From JAUXLW01 sp964195005 (GTDB lineage Bacteria > Actinomycetota > Acidimicrobiia > Spongiisociales > SHLN01), in NCBI GenBank assembly GCA_964195005.1, contig CAXMOO010000210.1, positions 1 through 25,217 on the forward strand: a DNA stretch of 25,217 nucleotides, given 5' to 3'. This document shows positions 16,588 to 23,670 of this stretch, in pieces (position 1 is the first letter of the stretch; each line of letters starts with the position of its first letter). The notes below the pieces were generated by a model. It was given only the letters and a program-made list of their open reading frames with translations. It made no database searches and was not told the origin of the DNA. A program made the translations under genes and the position numbers.

Positions 16588-17515
16588 CCTTTAGCGAGAC
16601 CAGCGCTTTCATCTCTCCGGGATTGGCCGGATGGCGCAGCTTTGCCATCGCTTTGCCTTCAATCTGCCGGATGCGCTCCCGGGTGAGGCGGAACTCCTGC
16701 CCGACCTGGTCGAGGGTGCGGGGAATGCCGTCGTCGAGGCCGAAACGCAGCGACAGCACCCGCTGTTCGCGTTCGTTGAGGTTGCTGAGAAGTTGGCCGA
16801 GGACCTGCTTTCGTTGATTGCCGGCGGCGAACTCGAAGGGGCTGAGGGCTTCGTGATCTTCGATGAAGTCGCCTACGGTGGCCCCGTCATCGCCCACCGG
16901 ATCGAAAATGGAAATCGGCTCCGGGGCCACCTTGATGGCTTTCTCGATCTTGCGGCGCTCTATGCCGGTCTCTTCCATCAGTTCTTCGATGGTGGCGTTG
17001 CGCCCCAGTCTGGAGAACACGTTGGCTTCGGCCCGCTGCATTCGAGAGATGGTGTCGGTCATGTGCACCGGGGCCCGGATGGTGCGGCCTTTGTCGGCGA
17101 TGGCCCGGTTAATGGCCTGGCGAATCCACCAGGTGGCATAGGTGGAGAACTTGAAGCCTTTCGACCAGTCGAACTTTTCAACTGCCCTGATGAGGCCGAG
17201 GTTGCCGTCCTGAATGAGGTCGAGGAAGGGGAGCCCCGAGCCGGTGTAGCGCTTGGCGATCGACACGACGAGGCGCAGGTTGGCCTGGATGAACTTCGCC
17301 TTGGCGTCCCCGCCGGCAGAGACCTTTTCTTCGAGTTCCGCTCGGCGGGCGCCGGAGCGGGCCCGCACCAGGGATTGCTGGGCTGCTTCGCCTTCTTCGA
17401 TCAGTTTGGCCAGCTCCACCTCGCCGGGCCCATCGAGAAGCTCGTAGGCGCCGATTTCATCGAGGTATTGCTTGACCATCGGATCCCAGCCATCCTGGAA
17501 ACGCGGTCGTGCCAT
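16583..17515 (-). CDS. RNA polymerase sigma factor, sigma-70 family (SigA/SigB-like, group 1 or 2)
   Basis: 310 aa from ATG 17515, where GGAGGAG lies 11 nt upstream; a longer frame to 17617 only adds a non-homologous Pro/Gln-rich stretch. Region 1.2: DPMVKQYLDEIGAYELLDG. Region 2: NLRLVVSIAKRYTGSGLPFL, then DLIQDGNLGLIRAVEKFDW and FKFSTYATWWIRQAINRAIA. Region 3: HMTDTISRMQRAE. Region 4: LNEREQRVLSLRFGLDDGIP and the HTH LTRERIRQIEGKAMAKLRHP. All core-binding and -10/-35 recognition segments are present. The short N-terminus without region 1.1 suggests a group 2 (alternative, stress or stationary-phase) sigma rather than the housekeeping factor, but this is inference. It converges on zwf. Confidence 0.92.
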   Translation of the reverse strand: MARPRFQDGWDPMVKQYLDEIGAYELLDGPGEVELAKLIEEGEAAQQSLVRARSGARRAELEEKVSAGGDAKAKFIQANLRLVVSIAKRYTGSGLPFLDLIQDGNLGLIRAVEKFDWSKGFKFSTYATWWIRQAINRAIADKGRTIRAPVHMTDTISRMQRAEANVFSRLGRNATIEELMEETGIERRKIEKAIKVAPEPISIFDPVGDDGATVGDFIEDHEALSPFEFAAGNQRKQVLGQLLSNLNEREQRVLSLRFGLDDGIPRTLDQVGQEFRLTRERIRQIEGKAMAKLRHPANPGEMKALVSLKD

Positions 17516-17641
17516 AAGTGGTTCGGCTCCTCCAAAGTTGCGTGCCGTCCCCTGTTGTTTCGACCGTTGCCGGTGGTCGCTTGAGGTATGTGGTGGAGGA
17601 GGCCGGGTGTGATACACCGACCTCTCTTCATCAGTTTGCTC

Positions 17642-18556
17642 TCACTCCCCGCGAGCATCCGAGGGCTCGCTGCCCTCAGACTCCGACGAGTGGTCGCCGA
17701 GCCTGGTGAGGTGCGAGAACAGGGCTTCGACGGCTACCTCATACATCGACGTATCGGCCCCGTACCACTCAATGGGCTCCGAAACGGCTCGGGTGGCGCC
17801 GCGTGATCCGAACAGGAAACCGTAGGTGAGACACATCACCATGGTGGTGAGCCGATCTATGTCGATCCCGGGTTTCAGTACTCTGCCGTATCGGTCGAGC
17901 ATTTCTGCAAACCAGCCGTTCAATCCCGGCTCGTCGGCCGTGCCGCGCCGCCTCCGGGTTGCCGTCTCCTCGAGCATGTCGGCAAGCTCGGGATCCAAGG
18001 CGAACTGGGCAAGCGCCATCTCGACAAGCGGCTCTGGGCGGTTCGCCCAATGCTCAAATGACGCCCGGGCCATCGCCCGCATTGCCTCGGCGAAGGGTGG
18101 CAAGTGCCCACCATGATGCTCCTGCAACTCGGAGAATGCGCTTTGCCATACACCCACGTCAGGCCACCGCTCTCCGCCGAGCAGATAGGCGGCGAGCTTG
18201 GACCGGTAGTCCCCCTCGTCATCGAATGCGAAGTAGGCCGAGCCCTTGCTGATCGCTTTGACGTTTTCGATCTCGACGGTCTGGACGTCGTCCATGTGCT
18301 CCCGTGCAAACTCGAGAGGGTCGAAGTCGGCGTCGCCGACGTGCTTGTCCTCGGCCTCAAAGTACAACTGAAGCTTGGTAGCGAGCTCGAGCACCTCATC
18401 GAAGCGGATATGAGATAGCGCAGTTTGCGGGCGGTAGGGGGGCTCACCCATGGCGTACGCCTCGGCGAGGAGGGCGCCGGCGAGGAGCATGAGCTGGCGG
18501 GTCTTAGCCCGACTGCGTCGCCTGAGCCGCTGCTCTTCGGAGTGCTGTGTTGTCAT
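17642..18556 (-). CDS. TetR-like transcriptional regulator with an atypical N-terminal domain
   Basis: 304 aa from ATG 18556. The segment VKAISKGSAYFAFDDEGDYR resembles the TetR recognition helix and its flank (usual vSkGtlYyhF.sKedL), and MVMCLTYGFLFGSRG resembles a TetR C-terminal helix. However, the recognition helix lies at about residues 100-120 rather than 40-50. It is preceded by an Arg-rich start, a helix QLMLLAGALLAEAYAMGEPP and an acidic stretch (FEAEDKHVGDADFDPLEFAR). The protein is therefore longer than usual and its DNA-binding domain is unusual. It starts beside an AT-rich promoter island and probably regulates itself and the divergent transcript. It lies 126 nt upstream of the co-oriented sigma gene. 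No clear ribosome-binding site is visible. Confidence 0.65.
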   Translation of the reverse strand: MTTQHSEEQRLRRRSRAKTRQLMLLAGALLAEAYAMGEPPYRPQTALSHIRFDEVLELATKLQLYFEAEDKHVGDADFDPLEFAREHMDDVQTVEIENVKAISKGSAYFAFDDEGDYRSKLAAYLLGGERWPDVGVWQSAFSELQEHHGGHLPPFAEAMRAMARASFEHWANRPEPLVEMALAQFALDPELADMLEETATRRRRGTADEPGLNGWFAEMLDRYGRVLKPGIDIDRLTTMVMCLTYGFLFGSRGATRAVSEPIEWYGADTSMYEVAVEALFSHLTRLGDHSSESEGSEPSDARGE

Positions 18557-18597
18557 GATGTGTCATCTTGTGGGTTGCACCATCTTTCACGAATATT

Positions 18598-18626
18598 ATC
18601 ATAAGAAAAATTTGACAAAAGGTCAA
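18598..18626 (-). promoter_or_regulatory. Sigma-70-type promoter reading toward the TetR-like gene
   Basis: On the minus strand TTGACC (-35, 18621-18626) and TATGAT (-10, 18598-18603) are separated by exactly 17 nt. Predicted transcription would start near 18591, giving a leader of about 35 nt to the ATG at 18556. The element lies in an AT-rich island in an otherwise GC-rich window and interlocks with an opposite promoter. Confidence 0.75.
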
Positions 18627-18640
18627 GTAACTGATATGAT
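18612..18640 (+). promoter_or_regulatory. Near-consensus sigma-70 promoter reading rightward
   Basis: TTGACA (18612-18617) and TATGAT (18635-18640) are separated by 17 nt, so only one of twelve hexamer bases departs from consensus. Predicted transcription would start near 18647, 43 nt before a GTG-initiated ORF. The two opposed promoters are symmetric about base 18619. Their -35 boxes overlap as arms of the palindrome TTGAC-N5-GTCAA (18612-18626), which would be a natural single operator for both. Confidence 0.8.
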
Positions 18641-18650
18641 AACTATATCA
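18632..18650. promoter_or_regulatory. Candidate operator overlapping the rightward -10 box
   Basis: TGATAT (18632-18637) and ATATCA (18645-18650) are perfect inverted 6-mers with a 7-nt centre. The dyad covers the rightward -10 box and the expected start point, so a bound protein would block open-complex formation in that direction only. No equal dyad lies at the leftward -10. The adjacent TetR-like protein is the obvious candidate ligand, by position. Confidence 0.4.
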
Positions 18651-18689
18651 AATAATAGTCGAGAAAAGATCGAGGGAGCGGGATCAAAA

Positions 18690-18995
18690 GTGACGTTTCT
18701 TGTCAACACCCATCGCAATCAAATTGGAAGGTCAAACGGTCGTATTCGTTTCGTCACCATGTTGTACCTGGTGCTATTGGCGAAGGTGGGGGTCGTGCTT
18801 ATGGCAGGAGGTGCAGCCGTTCCAGGAGGGCCAGATCGCCACTCTTTGCAGCCGACTATCGGAACATCACGGTCGGGGATTCCAAACGATGCAGGCCGTA
18901 ACGCCATGACGCCGCTCGGCGCCGTTTGGTCAAGGATCATTGCCTGGCTTCGAAATCGAACCGCAACTCCACGAGGCTACGACCCGCAGGACTAG
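18690..18995 (+). CDS. Possible small single-span membrane protein under the rightward promoter
   Basis: 101 aa from GTG 18690, with GAGGGAG ending 11 nt upstream and a near-consensus promoter 50 nt upstream. Residues ~21-45 (FVTMLYLVLLAKVGVVLMAG and AAV) form one likely membrane helix after a basic N-terminus (NTHRNQIGRSNGRIR). The remainder is polar and ends RNRTATPRGYDPQD. I recognise no family. Third-position GC is only moderate compared with neighbours, which fits either a recently acquired gene or a non-coding stretch. An in-frame ATG at 18637 lies within the -10 box and is unlikely to be the start. The presence of promoter, ribosome-binding site and membrane helix in order is the main support. 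Confidence 0.4.
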   Translation: MTFLVNTHRNQIGRSNGRIRFVTMLYLVLLAKVGVVLMAGGAAVPGGPDRHSLQPTIGTSRSGIPNDAGRNAMTPLGAVWSRIIAWLRNRTATPRGYDPQD

Positions 18996-19318
18996 GACCC
19001 ACAGACCGAGGCCGTCGAGGCCTACCCTGAGGCGGACCCACCGTGTTGAGCCTGTAACCGGCCTCGGGTTTCAGGTTGTCCGGTTTCCGATCGTCACGAG
19101 ATTCGAGGCTCGACGAATCAGCCCGCATCGTGAATGTTGGTGCGGTTTCGGCTTCCCGTTGCTCTGGTTCTAGACAATGGAGAAAGACCAGTTCGGTACG
19201 GTCCACTCAGCTAAATCGGGCAAGAACTTATGGGACTATGTCGAAATGACGCGTTTCGCGCCTGCCGAAACCCACTCTCGGTAGTAGTTTCACAAATCGA
19301 CGACCTAGAAGAGTAGGT
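18996..19318. other. Intergenic region before the first DUF389 gene
   Basis: No open frame with recognisable content and no clear promoter or terminator was found in these 323 nt. The last 15 nt contain a weak purine-rich ribosome-binding site (AGAAGAGTAGGT) directly before the DUF389 start. Confidence 0.5.
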
Positions 19319-20488
19319 ATGTCCGATCAGAAAGAACACGATCGGGCGCACGACGCTAATGAGGTGGAGACAGGCCTACCTGTCGTAGCCTTAGTGAGAG
19401 AGCTTGAGGCGGGCATTACTACTCAGGTTCACCGCGTTTCGGGTCTTTTCGGAGTGCTGTTGCTCAAGATCGGGCTCCGCCTGGAATCTCGCGATGCCCT
19501 TGACCACAACGAACGCAAGCGAGTGATCAATAGCCTCTTTCACGAACGCGCCCGACTACGCCCGTTCGTCGCACGCTTCATGTGGTTGATGGCGCTGTCA
19601 GTGACGATTGCCAGCCTGGGCATCGTCTCGAACTCCACAGCAGTGGTAATCGGCGCCATGCTGGTCGCTCCCCTGATGGGTCCCGTTATCGGCATGGCCG
19701 CTGCTGTGGTCATGGCATGGCCCCTGCGTGCCTTCCGCCAGGCCGCTCTCGTCGCAGGAGGAGCCGTCTTGGCAATCGGCCTCGCGTCACTCATTTCTCT
19801 GATCCTACCCGGCGATGCGTATCCACTCCCGGCTGAATTGTTGGCGAGAACGTCACCCAACCTTCTAGACATGGGAATTGCTCTAGCAGCTGGAGCGGCC
19901 GGGGCCTATGGTCAGGTTCGTCGCCAAGCAAGTGGTGCCCTGCCCGGCGTGGCCGTAGCAGTTGCGTTAGTCCCACCGCTGGCGGTCACCGGGATCACAG
20001 TCCAACTGGCCGAATGGCAAATGGCTCTCGGGGCGTTCATGCTCTTCCTCGTCAACGTCGTGGGTATTGTCATCAGCGCCGCACTCACGTTTATTGCGTG
20101 TGGCTTCGTGCCCGGGCGGCGCCTGCTGACGGGCAATTCCGCCATTGCTTCAGGCCTACGATGGACTGCCGTGGCGGTGATCGTCGTTGTATTGCCCCTC
20201 CAGCTTGGTCGGGGCAGGGTGCTTCCTCCGACCGATCAGACGGCCCAAGCGGCCGCCGCGGTCGAAGAATTCGTAGGTTTCGCCAGTTCCTCGGCGGACG
20301 TGGTCAATGTCTCGATCGCGGTGCAAGACGGAATAACCAATATCGATGTGGTCGTGGCAAGCCCGACGTCAGGGCCGCCCGTCACAGCCCTGGCCCACTT
20401 CTTAGCCGAAAGGCTCAACACGCCTGTCAACGTGAAGCTCCAGGTCGTCGAAGCGACAACCAGCGGAGCCATGATCAATGATCCTTGA
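19319..20488 (+). CDS. DUF389-family integral membrane protein (copy 1)
   Basis: 389 aa from ATG 19319. A polar N-terminus of ~60 residues is followed by DHNERKRVINSLFHERARLR and a membrane domain with about six to seven helices. Family wording includes SLGIVSNSTAVVIGAMLVAP, LMGPVIGMAAAVV, NLLDMGIALAAGAAGAYGQV, ALPGVAVAVALVPPLAV, then LFLVNVVGIVISAALTFIAC and GFVPGRR. A soluble C-terminal tail (~290-389) carries VLPPTDQTAQ and a predicted alpha/beta segment. DUF389 proteins (TIGR00341-like) have no established function. A near-identical paralogue lies 870 nt downstream in opposite orientation. The GC content is lower than in the sugar operon. Confidence 0.9.
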   Translation: MSDQKEHDRAHDANEVETGLPVVALVRELEAGITTQVHRVSGLFGVLLLKIGLRLESRDALDHNERKRVINSLFHERARLRPFVARFMWLMALSVTIASLGIVSNSTAVVIGAMLVAPLMGPVIGMAAAVVMAWPLRAFRQAALVAGGAVLAIGLASLISLILPGDAYPLPAELLARTSPNLLDMGIALAAGAAGAYGQVRRQASGALPGVAVAVALVPPLAVTGITVQLAEWQMALGAFMLFLVNVVGIVISAALTFIACGFVPGRRLLTGNSAIASGLRWTAVAVIVVVLPLQLGRGRVLPPTDQTAQAAAAVEEFVGFASSSADVVNVSIAVQDGITNIDVVVASPTSGPPVTALAHFLAERLNTPVNVKLQVVEATTSGAMINDP

Positions 20489-20596
20489 GCCCAAGCGATC
20501 GGATCGTAGTAATTATCGACCCCCGGCGGCCGGCACGTCACGCGGGCGACTCGCGCGCTAGATCGGAGTTGATAGCGCCGAAGGTAATCTGCGTCC

Positions 20597-20854
20597 GTGG
20601 AACTATCCTCGCCAGAGACGCTGTCGGCACTGGGTGCCGCGTTGGTTCTCGGAATGGTGCGGGGCTTGCGACGTGGTCCCTTTACCGCGCTCCAGTGGTT
20701 CTTCATCCTGGGGGCAGCGGCAGTCGGTGGCATCTTCGCGTTAGCCGAGGGTGGTTCGATAGCGTTGATCAGCTCGCGATTGATAGAGGGAGCCGCACTG
20801 GGAGGATTGTTGGGCGCCCTCGTTGCCTTTCAAATTGACCTCGGTGATCGATAG
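20597..20854 (+). CDS. Small two-helix membrane protein of unknown function
   Basis: 85 aa from GTG 20597. Two or three hydrophobic segments are visible (SALGAALVLGMVRGLRRG, ALQWFFILGAAAVGGIFALA, LIEGAALGGLLGALVAFQI), Gly/Ala-rich as in small membrane proteins, with an RGLRRG loop. No good Shine-Dalgarno precedes the start. It lies between the two DUF389 genes, co-oriented with copy 1 and 108 nt after it. I recognise no family. Confidence 0.5.
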   Translation: MELSSPETLSALGAALVLGMVRGLRRGPFTALQWFFILGAAAVGGIFALAEGGSIALISSRLIEGAALGGLLGALVAFQIDLGDR

Positions 20855-20938
20855 AAGTGGGGGCAAGGCCCAAGGAAGATAATCGCTCCCTGGGCACGCC
20901 AGCGCCACTCCCCAGACGGGGGCATTCTTTCGAAGCTG

Positions 20939-20969
20939 ACGAAGTGGGCCTCCGAACGGCCCTCTTCGT
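20939..20969. repeat. Long imperfect hairpin between two small genes
   Basis: ACGAAGTGGGCC (20939-20950) and GGCCCTCTTCGT (20958-20969) pair over 12 positions with a single T-T mismatch around a 7-nt loop. No T-tract follows. It could be a terminator for the DUF389/small-membrane-protein transcript, or a structured RNA element. Confidence 0.45.
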
Positions 20970-21035
20970 GCTCGAGAAGGCACAACGCGAAAGAACCGAT
21001 AGCGGCTGAAAGGTCTCCCCAGTATTATCCGACCG

Positions 21036-21272
21036 ATGAACGTTCGCGACCTGATAAGCGGTGCTAGATACGACCTATCGATAGTGGGACCGTGGGGCAT
21101 GCGTCTCAACTACACCAATGTGTCCTACGAAGGCCTAATCAAACGGCCACGTTCCGAGGGGGATTCTGACCCCATAGAGATCCTGCTCTTTTGGGCAGAA
21201 CACGACGCGAAAATCGGTCCGACCCCAGTTACCGCCATCCCGGAACAAGTGTTGGCCGTGAACCCGAGGTAG
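21036..21272 (+). CDS. Small hypothetical protein between the DUF389 paralogues
   Basis: 78 aa from ATG 21036: MNVRDLISGARYDLSIVGPW, then GMRLNYTNVSYEGLIKRPRS, DPIEILLFWAEHDAKIGPTP, and a VTAIPEQVLAVNPR tail. The composition is that of a small soluble globular protein with beta-rich wording. There is no strong ribosome-binding site; a CTCCCC stretch precedes instead. No family is recognised. The reading frame is free of the usual signs of a shadow ORF because no longer gene occupies the other strand here. Confidence 0.4.
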   Translation: MNVRDLISGARYDLSIVGPWGMRLNYTNVSYEGLIKRPRSEGDSDPIEILLFWAEHDAKIGPTPVTAIPEQVLAVNPR

Positions 21273-21355
21273 GAGGTCCCCCTTGCCCCACCACGGACCG
21301 CTCGGGAACCTCGCACGTTAGAATTGGTCCGCGCTCACGAAGGCGGGCGAACCGA

Positions 21356-22432
21356 TTACGGGTAGGGGTAGCGCTCGGGGTAGCGCTCGGGGTCGGTCAC
21401 GATGGCTCGCTCTGTTTCCGTTTCCACGACGTGGAGGCTCAATTCGACTGGTGTGTTCAGTTCGTCCGCCAGGTACAGCGCCAGGGAAGTGACCGGCGGG
21501 GATGAAGTGGAGCTGGCCACCACCACGTCGATATCGGTGACACCCTCGTCCACTTCCACTGTTACGTTCACAACCTCCGCGTTAGCAGCGTTGGCCTCTA
21601 CGAAATCCTCAACTGCCTGAATTGCCTGCGCCGTCTGATCGGTAGGGGGCAGCACGCTGCCTCGGCCGAATTGCATTGGCAGCACGACGATGATCATTGC
21701 CACAGAAGCCCAACGCAGCCCTGAGGCAATCGAGGTGTTTCCGCTGAGCAGCCGGCGTCCTGGTACGAAGCCGGCAGCGATAAAGGTAATCGCTGCGCTG
21801 CCGACGATTCCGACGACATTGACGAGGAAAAGCAGGAACGCTCCCAGTGCCAATTGCCATTCGGTGAGCTGGAGCGCTATACCGATAACTGCCAGTGGCG
21901 GAACCAGGGCTACCGCGACGGCCACTCCGGGGAGTGCATCGCTCGCCTGGCGGCGCACTTGGCCATAGGCTCCTGCCGCCCCGGCGGCGAGGGCGATGCC
22001 AAGATCCAGCAGGTTCGGGGACGTTCGCGCGATCAACTCACCCGGTAGAGGACGCGTAGCACCGGGCACCGCGAAGGAGATCGCAGCGGCCAACCCAACC
22101 GCGAGGGCCGCTCCGGTGACGACCAGTGCGGACTGTCGAACGATTCGCCGCGGCCACCCCATCACCATCGCCGCAGCCACCCCGAGCACTGGACCCATCA
22201 GTGGTGCGATAAGCATCGCGCCTATCACGACGGCCGTAGAGTCTGCAATGACTGCGAGGGTGGCGATCGCTGCCGATAACGACATCAAGGAAGTAAATCT
22301 GGCATTGAACGGTCGCGCCCTGAGGCCCTCGTGGAACAGACTGTCGATTACGCGCCGACGCTCTTCATGGTTGAGGGGGTCTCGGCGCTCGAGATTCATC
22401 CTCCCCGTCTGGCGGAGGATCGTACCGACCAA
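21356..22432 (-). CDS. DUF389-family integral membrane protein (copy 2)
   Basis: 358 aa from TTG 22430-22432. It shares the DUF389 core with copy 1: DHNERKRVI corresponds to NHEERRRVI, and the segments AAGAAGAYGQVRRQAS, LPGVAVAVALVPPLAV, GFVPGRRLL and VLPPTDQTAQ are common to both. Over about 130 residues of the core I count roughly 20 differences. Similarity extends upstream of the TTG (SGL precedes it in both), but the open frame up to its TGA near 22583 has no ATG, GTG or further TTG. A CTG at 22502-22504 has GGAAGG 7 nt upstream and could be a non-standard start. Otherwise the N-terminus is shortened. The tail ends ERYPERYPYP, encoded by a 12-bp tandem repeat. Confidence 0.88.
   Translation of the reverse strand: MVGTILRQTGRMNLERRDPLNHEERRRVIDSLFHEGLRARPFNARFTSLMSLSAAIATLAVIADSTAVVIGAMLIAPLMGPVLGVAAAMVMGWPRRIVRQSALVVTGAALAVGLAAAISFAVPGATRPLPGELIARTSPNLLDLGIALAAGAAGAYGQVRRQASDALPGVAVAVALVPPLAVIGIALQLTEWQLALGAFLLFLVNVVGIVGSAAITFIAAGFVPGRRLLSGNTSIASGLRWASVAMIIVVLPMQFGRGSVLPPTDQTAQAIQAVEDFVEANAANAEVVNVTVEVDEGVTDIDVVVASSTSSPPVTSLALYLADELNTPVELSLHVVETETERAIVTDPERYPERYPYP
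21367..21390. repeat. Two tandem copies of a 12-bp unit at the 3' end of DUF389 copy 2
   Basis: GGTAGCGCTCGG occurs at 21367-21378 and again at 21379-21390. It encodes ERYP twice in the tail of the minus-strand gene. A simple slippage duplication explains it. Confidence 0.8.
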
Positions 22433-22504
22433 CCCTGAGGCGCGTCGCAGATTCGTGGCCTTGGCAATCGTGCCTACGGCGTTGCGGAGCGATGTCTGGG
22501 ACAG

Positions 22505-22941
22505 GAAGTCGCCTTCCGTCTTGACACGGGGTAAATGTGGCGGCCGATCGCCAGCGCGTTGATCGGTGATGTCGGTCTCTCAGAGTGGCCGAGGGTCGAC
22601 CATATCACAAGATGGGGAGTTTCGAAATCTCGGGATCATTCACCTTCGACCGAATCCATGGTGCCTCGGACCGAATCCTCACCAGTAAGGCAGGGCGCCG
22701 CTTACGAAGAGCAGGTTGGGGCGGGTTCTCAAACTTCCGCAGCACAAGCCCGATCGGCAAGACCTACGGCGTCAAGAATACGCTGCCTGCACGGAAGGCG
22801 CCGTGGTGCACAGCATCCTTTCGGCAGGTGCCCGAGCGTCCAATGGGCCCCCTCTCGTCGGAAAGCCGAATAGACAGAAACCGCGCGAGCGAAGCTCGCA
22901 TTGGAGTGACGCCTGCGCCATATGTCCGAACAACAACCCAC
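22505..22941. other. Region without a convincing gene between DUF389 copy 2 and the TIR-like pseudogene
   Basis: Plus-strand frames are open here (for example 22585-23049), but they have no recognisable motif and one runs antisense through the TIR-like gene. I see no promoter, terminator or repeat that I can support. The first part (up to about 22583) is the open upstream extension of the DUF389 copy 2 frame. The rest may be decayed DNA of the accessory region. Confidence 0.4.
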
Positions 22942-23568
22942 CTAGGCCTTGAGGTTCTTGACCAGCTGGTAACGGACCTCATCAACGGACTCGTCGTATC
23001 GCATGTAGAAAAGGTCCGAAACGTCGGTGGCTATTTCTACACCTCGTAGAGGCAGCAGACCCTTGCTCTTCAAAGATGACATTCGGTCTCGCACGTCTCT
23101 CAGTGGTTCGCTCGGCTTGTCGAGCCCCGCCTTGGTTGCGAGGTAGGCGACCTCGTCGGGAGCGAGGAGTACGAAAACGAAGCCAACGTCCAAGGTTGCC
23201 TCAAACTTCTCGATCACGGTCACGCCCTAGTCCGGCTGCCGATGGAGAACTATCGGCTCCAGCCCTGTCTCGGTGAGAAAGCTCTCCAGATTGTTCGTGG
23301 CCGACTCGTCGTGGCCGTGGACCACGAAAACCTGCCGAGACCACAACCGCTCGGGTTCAATGGATTGTGGTAAAGCTGCCCCATCCTTCACGAGGTCCAC
23401 TGCCGCCGTTAGGGCACGCAGTAGCAACGACCTCCCCCAGAGGAAGGTTTCCTCATCACTTCCCACGTAGCGAATGTTCAATCCCTCCGCAAGCGTTTCA
23501 CGAGCGCTGATCCCCAGGGCAGCACACGGGAAAGGGCATTCTCCACCCGAACTGCCCATGAGAGCCAC
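22942..23568 (-). pseudogene. TIR-like nucleotide-binding protein, interrupted by an in-frame amber codon and lacking the catalytic segment
   Basis: Two segments in the same frame together encode about 207 residues. The first, from GTG 23568 (or ATG 23559), ends SRQVFVVHGHDESATNNLES, then FLTETGLEPIVLHRQPD and TAG at 23227-23229. Reading on gives GVTVIEKFEATLDVGFVFVL and LAPDEVAY. Together this is the TIR-like family (PF10137/COG4271; typical HGHDE...ILHEQPNQGRTIIEKFE...VGFAVVLLTPDD). The TAG falls where the family has Gln, one base from CAG. Further on, the usual RARQNVVFELGFF block with the catalytic Glu is not found; the frame goes to GVEIATDVSDLFYMRYDESV, which fits the family C-terminus. 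These NADase-type domains occur in anti-phage and immune systems. A TAA lies directly upstream of the GTG, 26 nt from tRNA-Val, so the N-terminus may also be cut. Confidence 0.75.
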
Positions 23569-23593
23569 TTAGAATCTAGGTTTCTGAGAGAGA

Positions 23594-23670
23594 GGGCGTT
23601 TAGCTCAGTCTGGGAGAGCGCTTCCCTTACAAGGAAGAGGTCGGCGGTTCGAGCCCGTCAACGCCCACCA
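23594..23670 (+). tRNA. tRNA-Val (anticodon UAC)
   Basis: 77 nt with a full cloverleaf. The acceptor arms GGGCGTT (23594-23600) and AACGCCC (23660-23666) pair perfectly, followed by discriminator A and an encoded CCA (23668-23670). The D arm is GCTC...GAGC. The anticodon stem CTTCC/GGAAG encloses the loop CTTACAA, giving anticodon TAC (Val, GUA/GUG). The T arm GGCGG-TTCGAGC-CCGTC has one G-U pair. It stands alone and is divergent from the TIR-like pseudogene. Confidence 0.95.

Noticed and set aside
16631..17584. Plus-strand 317-codon ORF opposite the sigma factor
   Set aside because: It is the antisense shadow of a clear sigma-70 gene. Long antisense frames are expected in GC-rich coding DNA.
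18450..18689. Upstream extension of the small membrane-protein frame
   Set aside because: It would run antisense through the start of the TetR-like gene and across the promoter island. The GTG at 18690 downstream of the promoter is more sensible.
22585..23049. Plus-strand 154-codon ORF overlapping the 3' end of the TIR-like pseudogene
   Set aside because: No recognisable motif, no clear ribosome-binding site, and it is antisense to a recognisable family over its last third.
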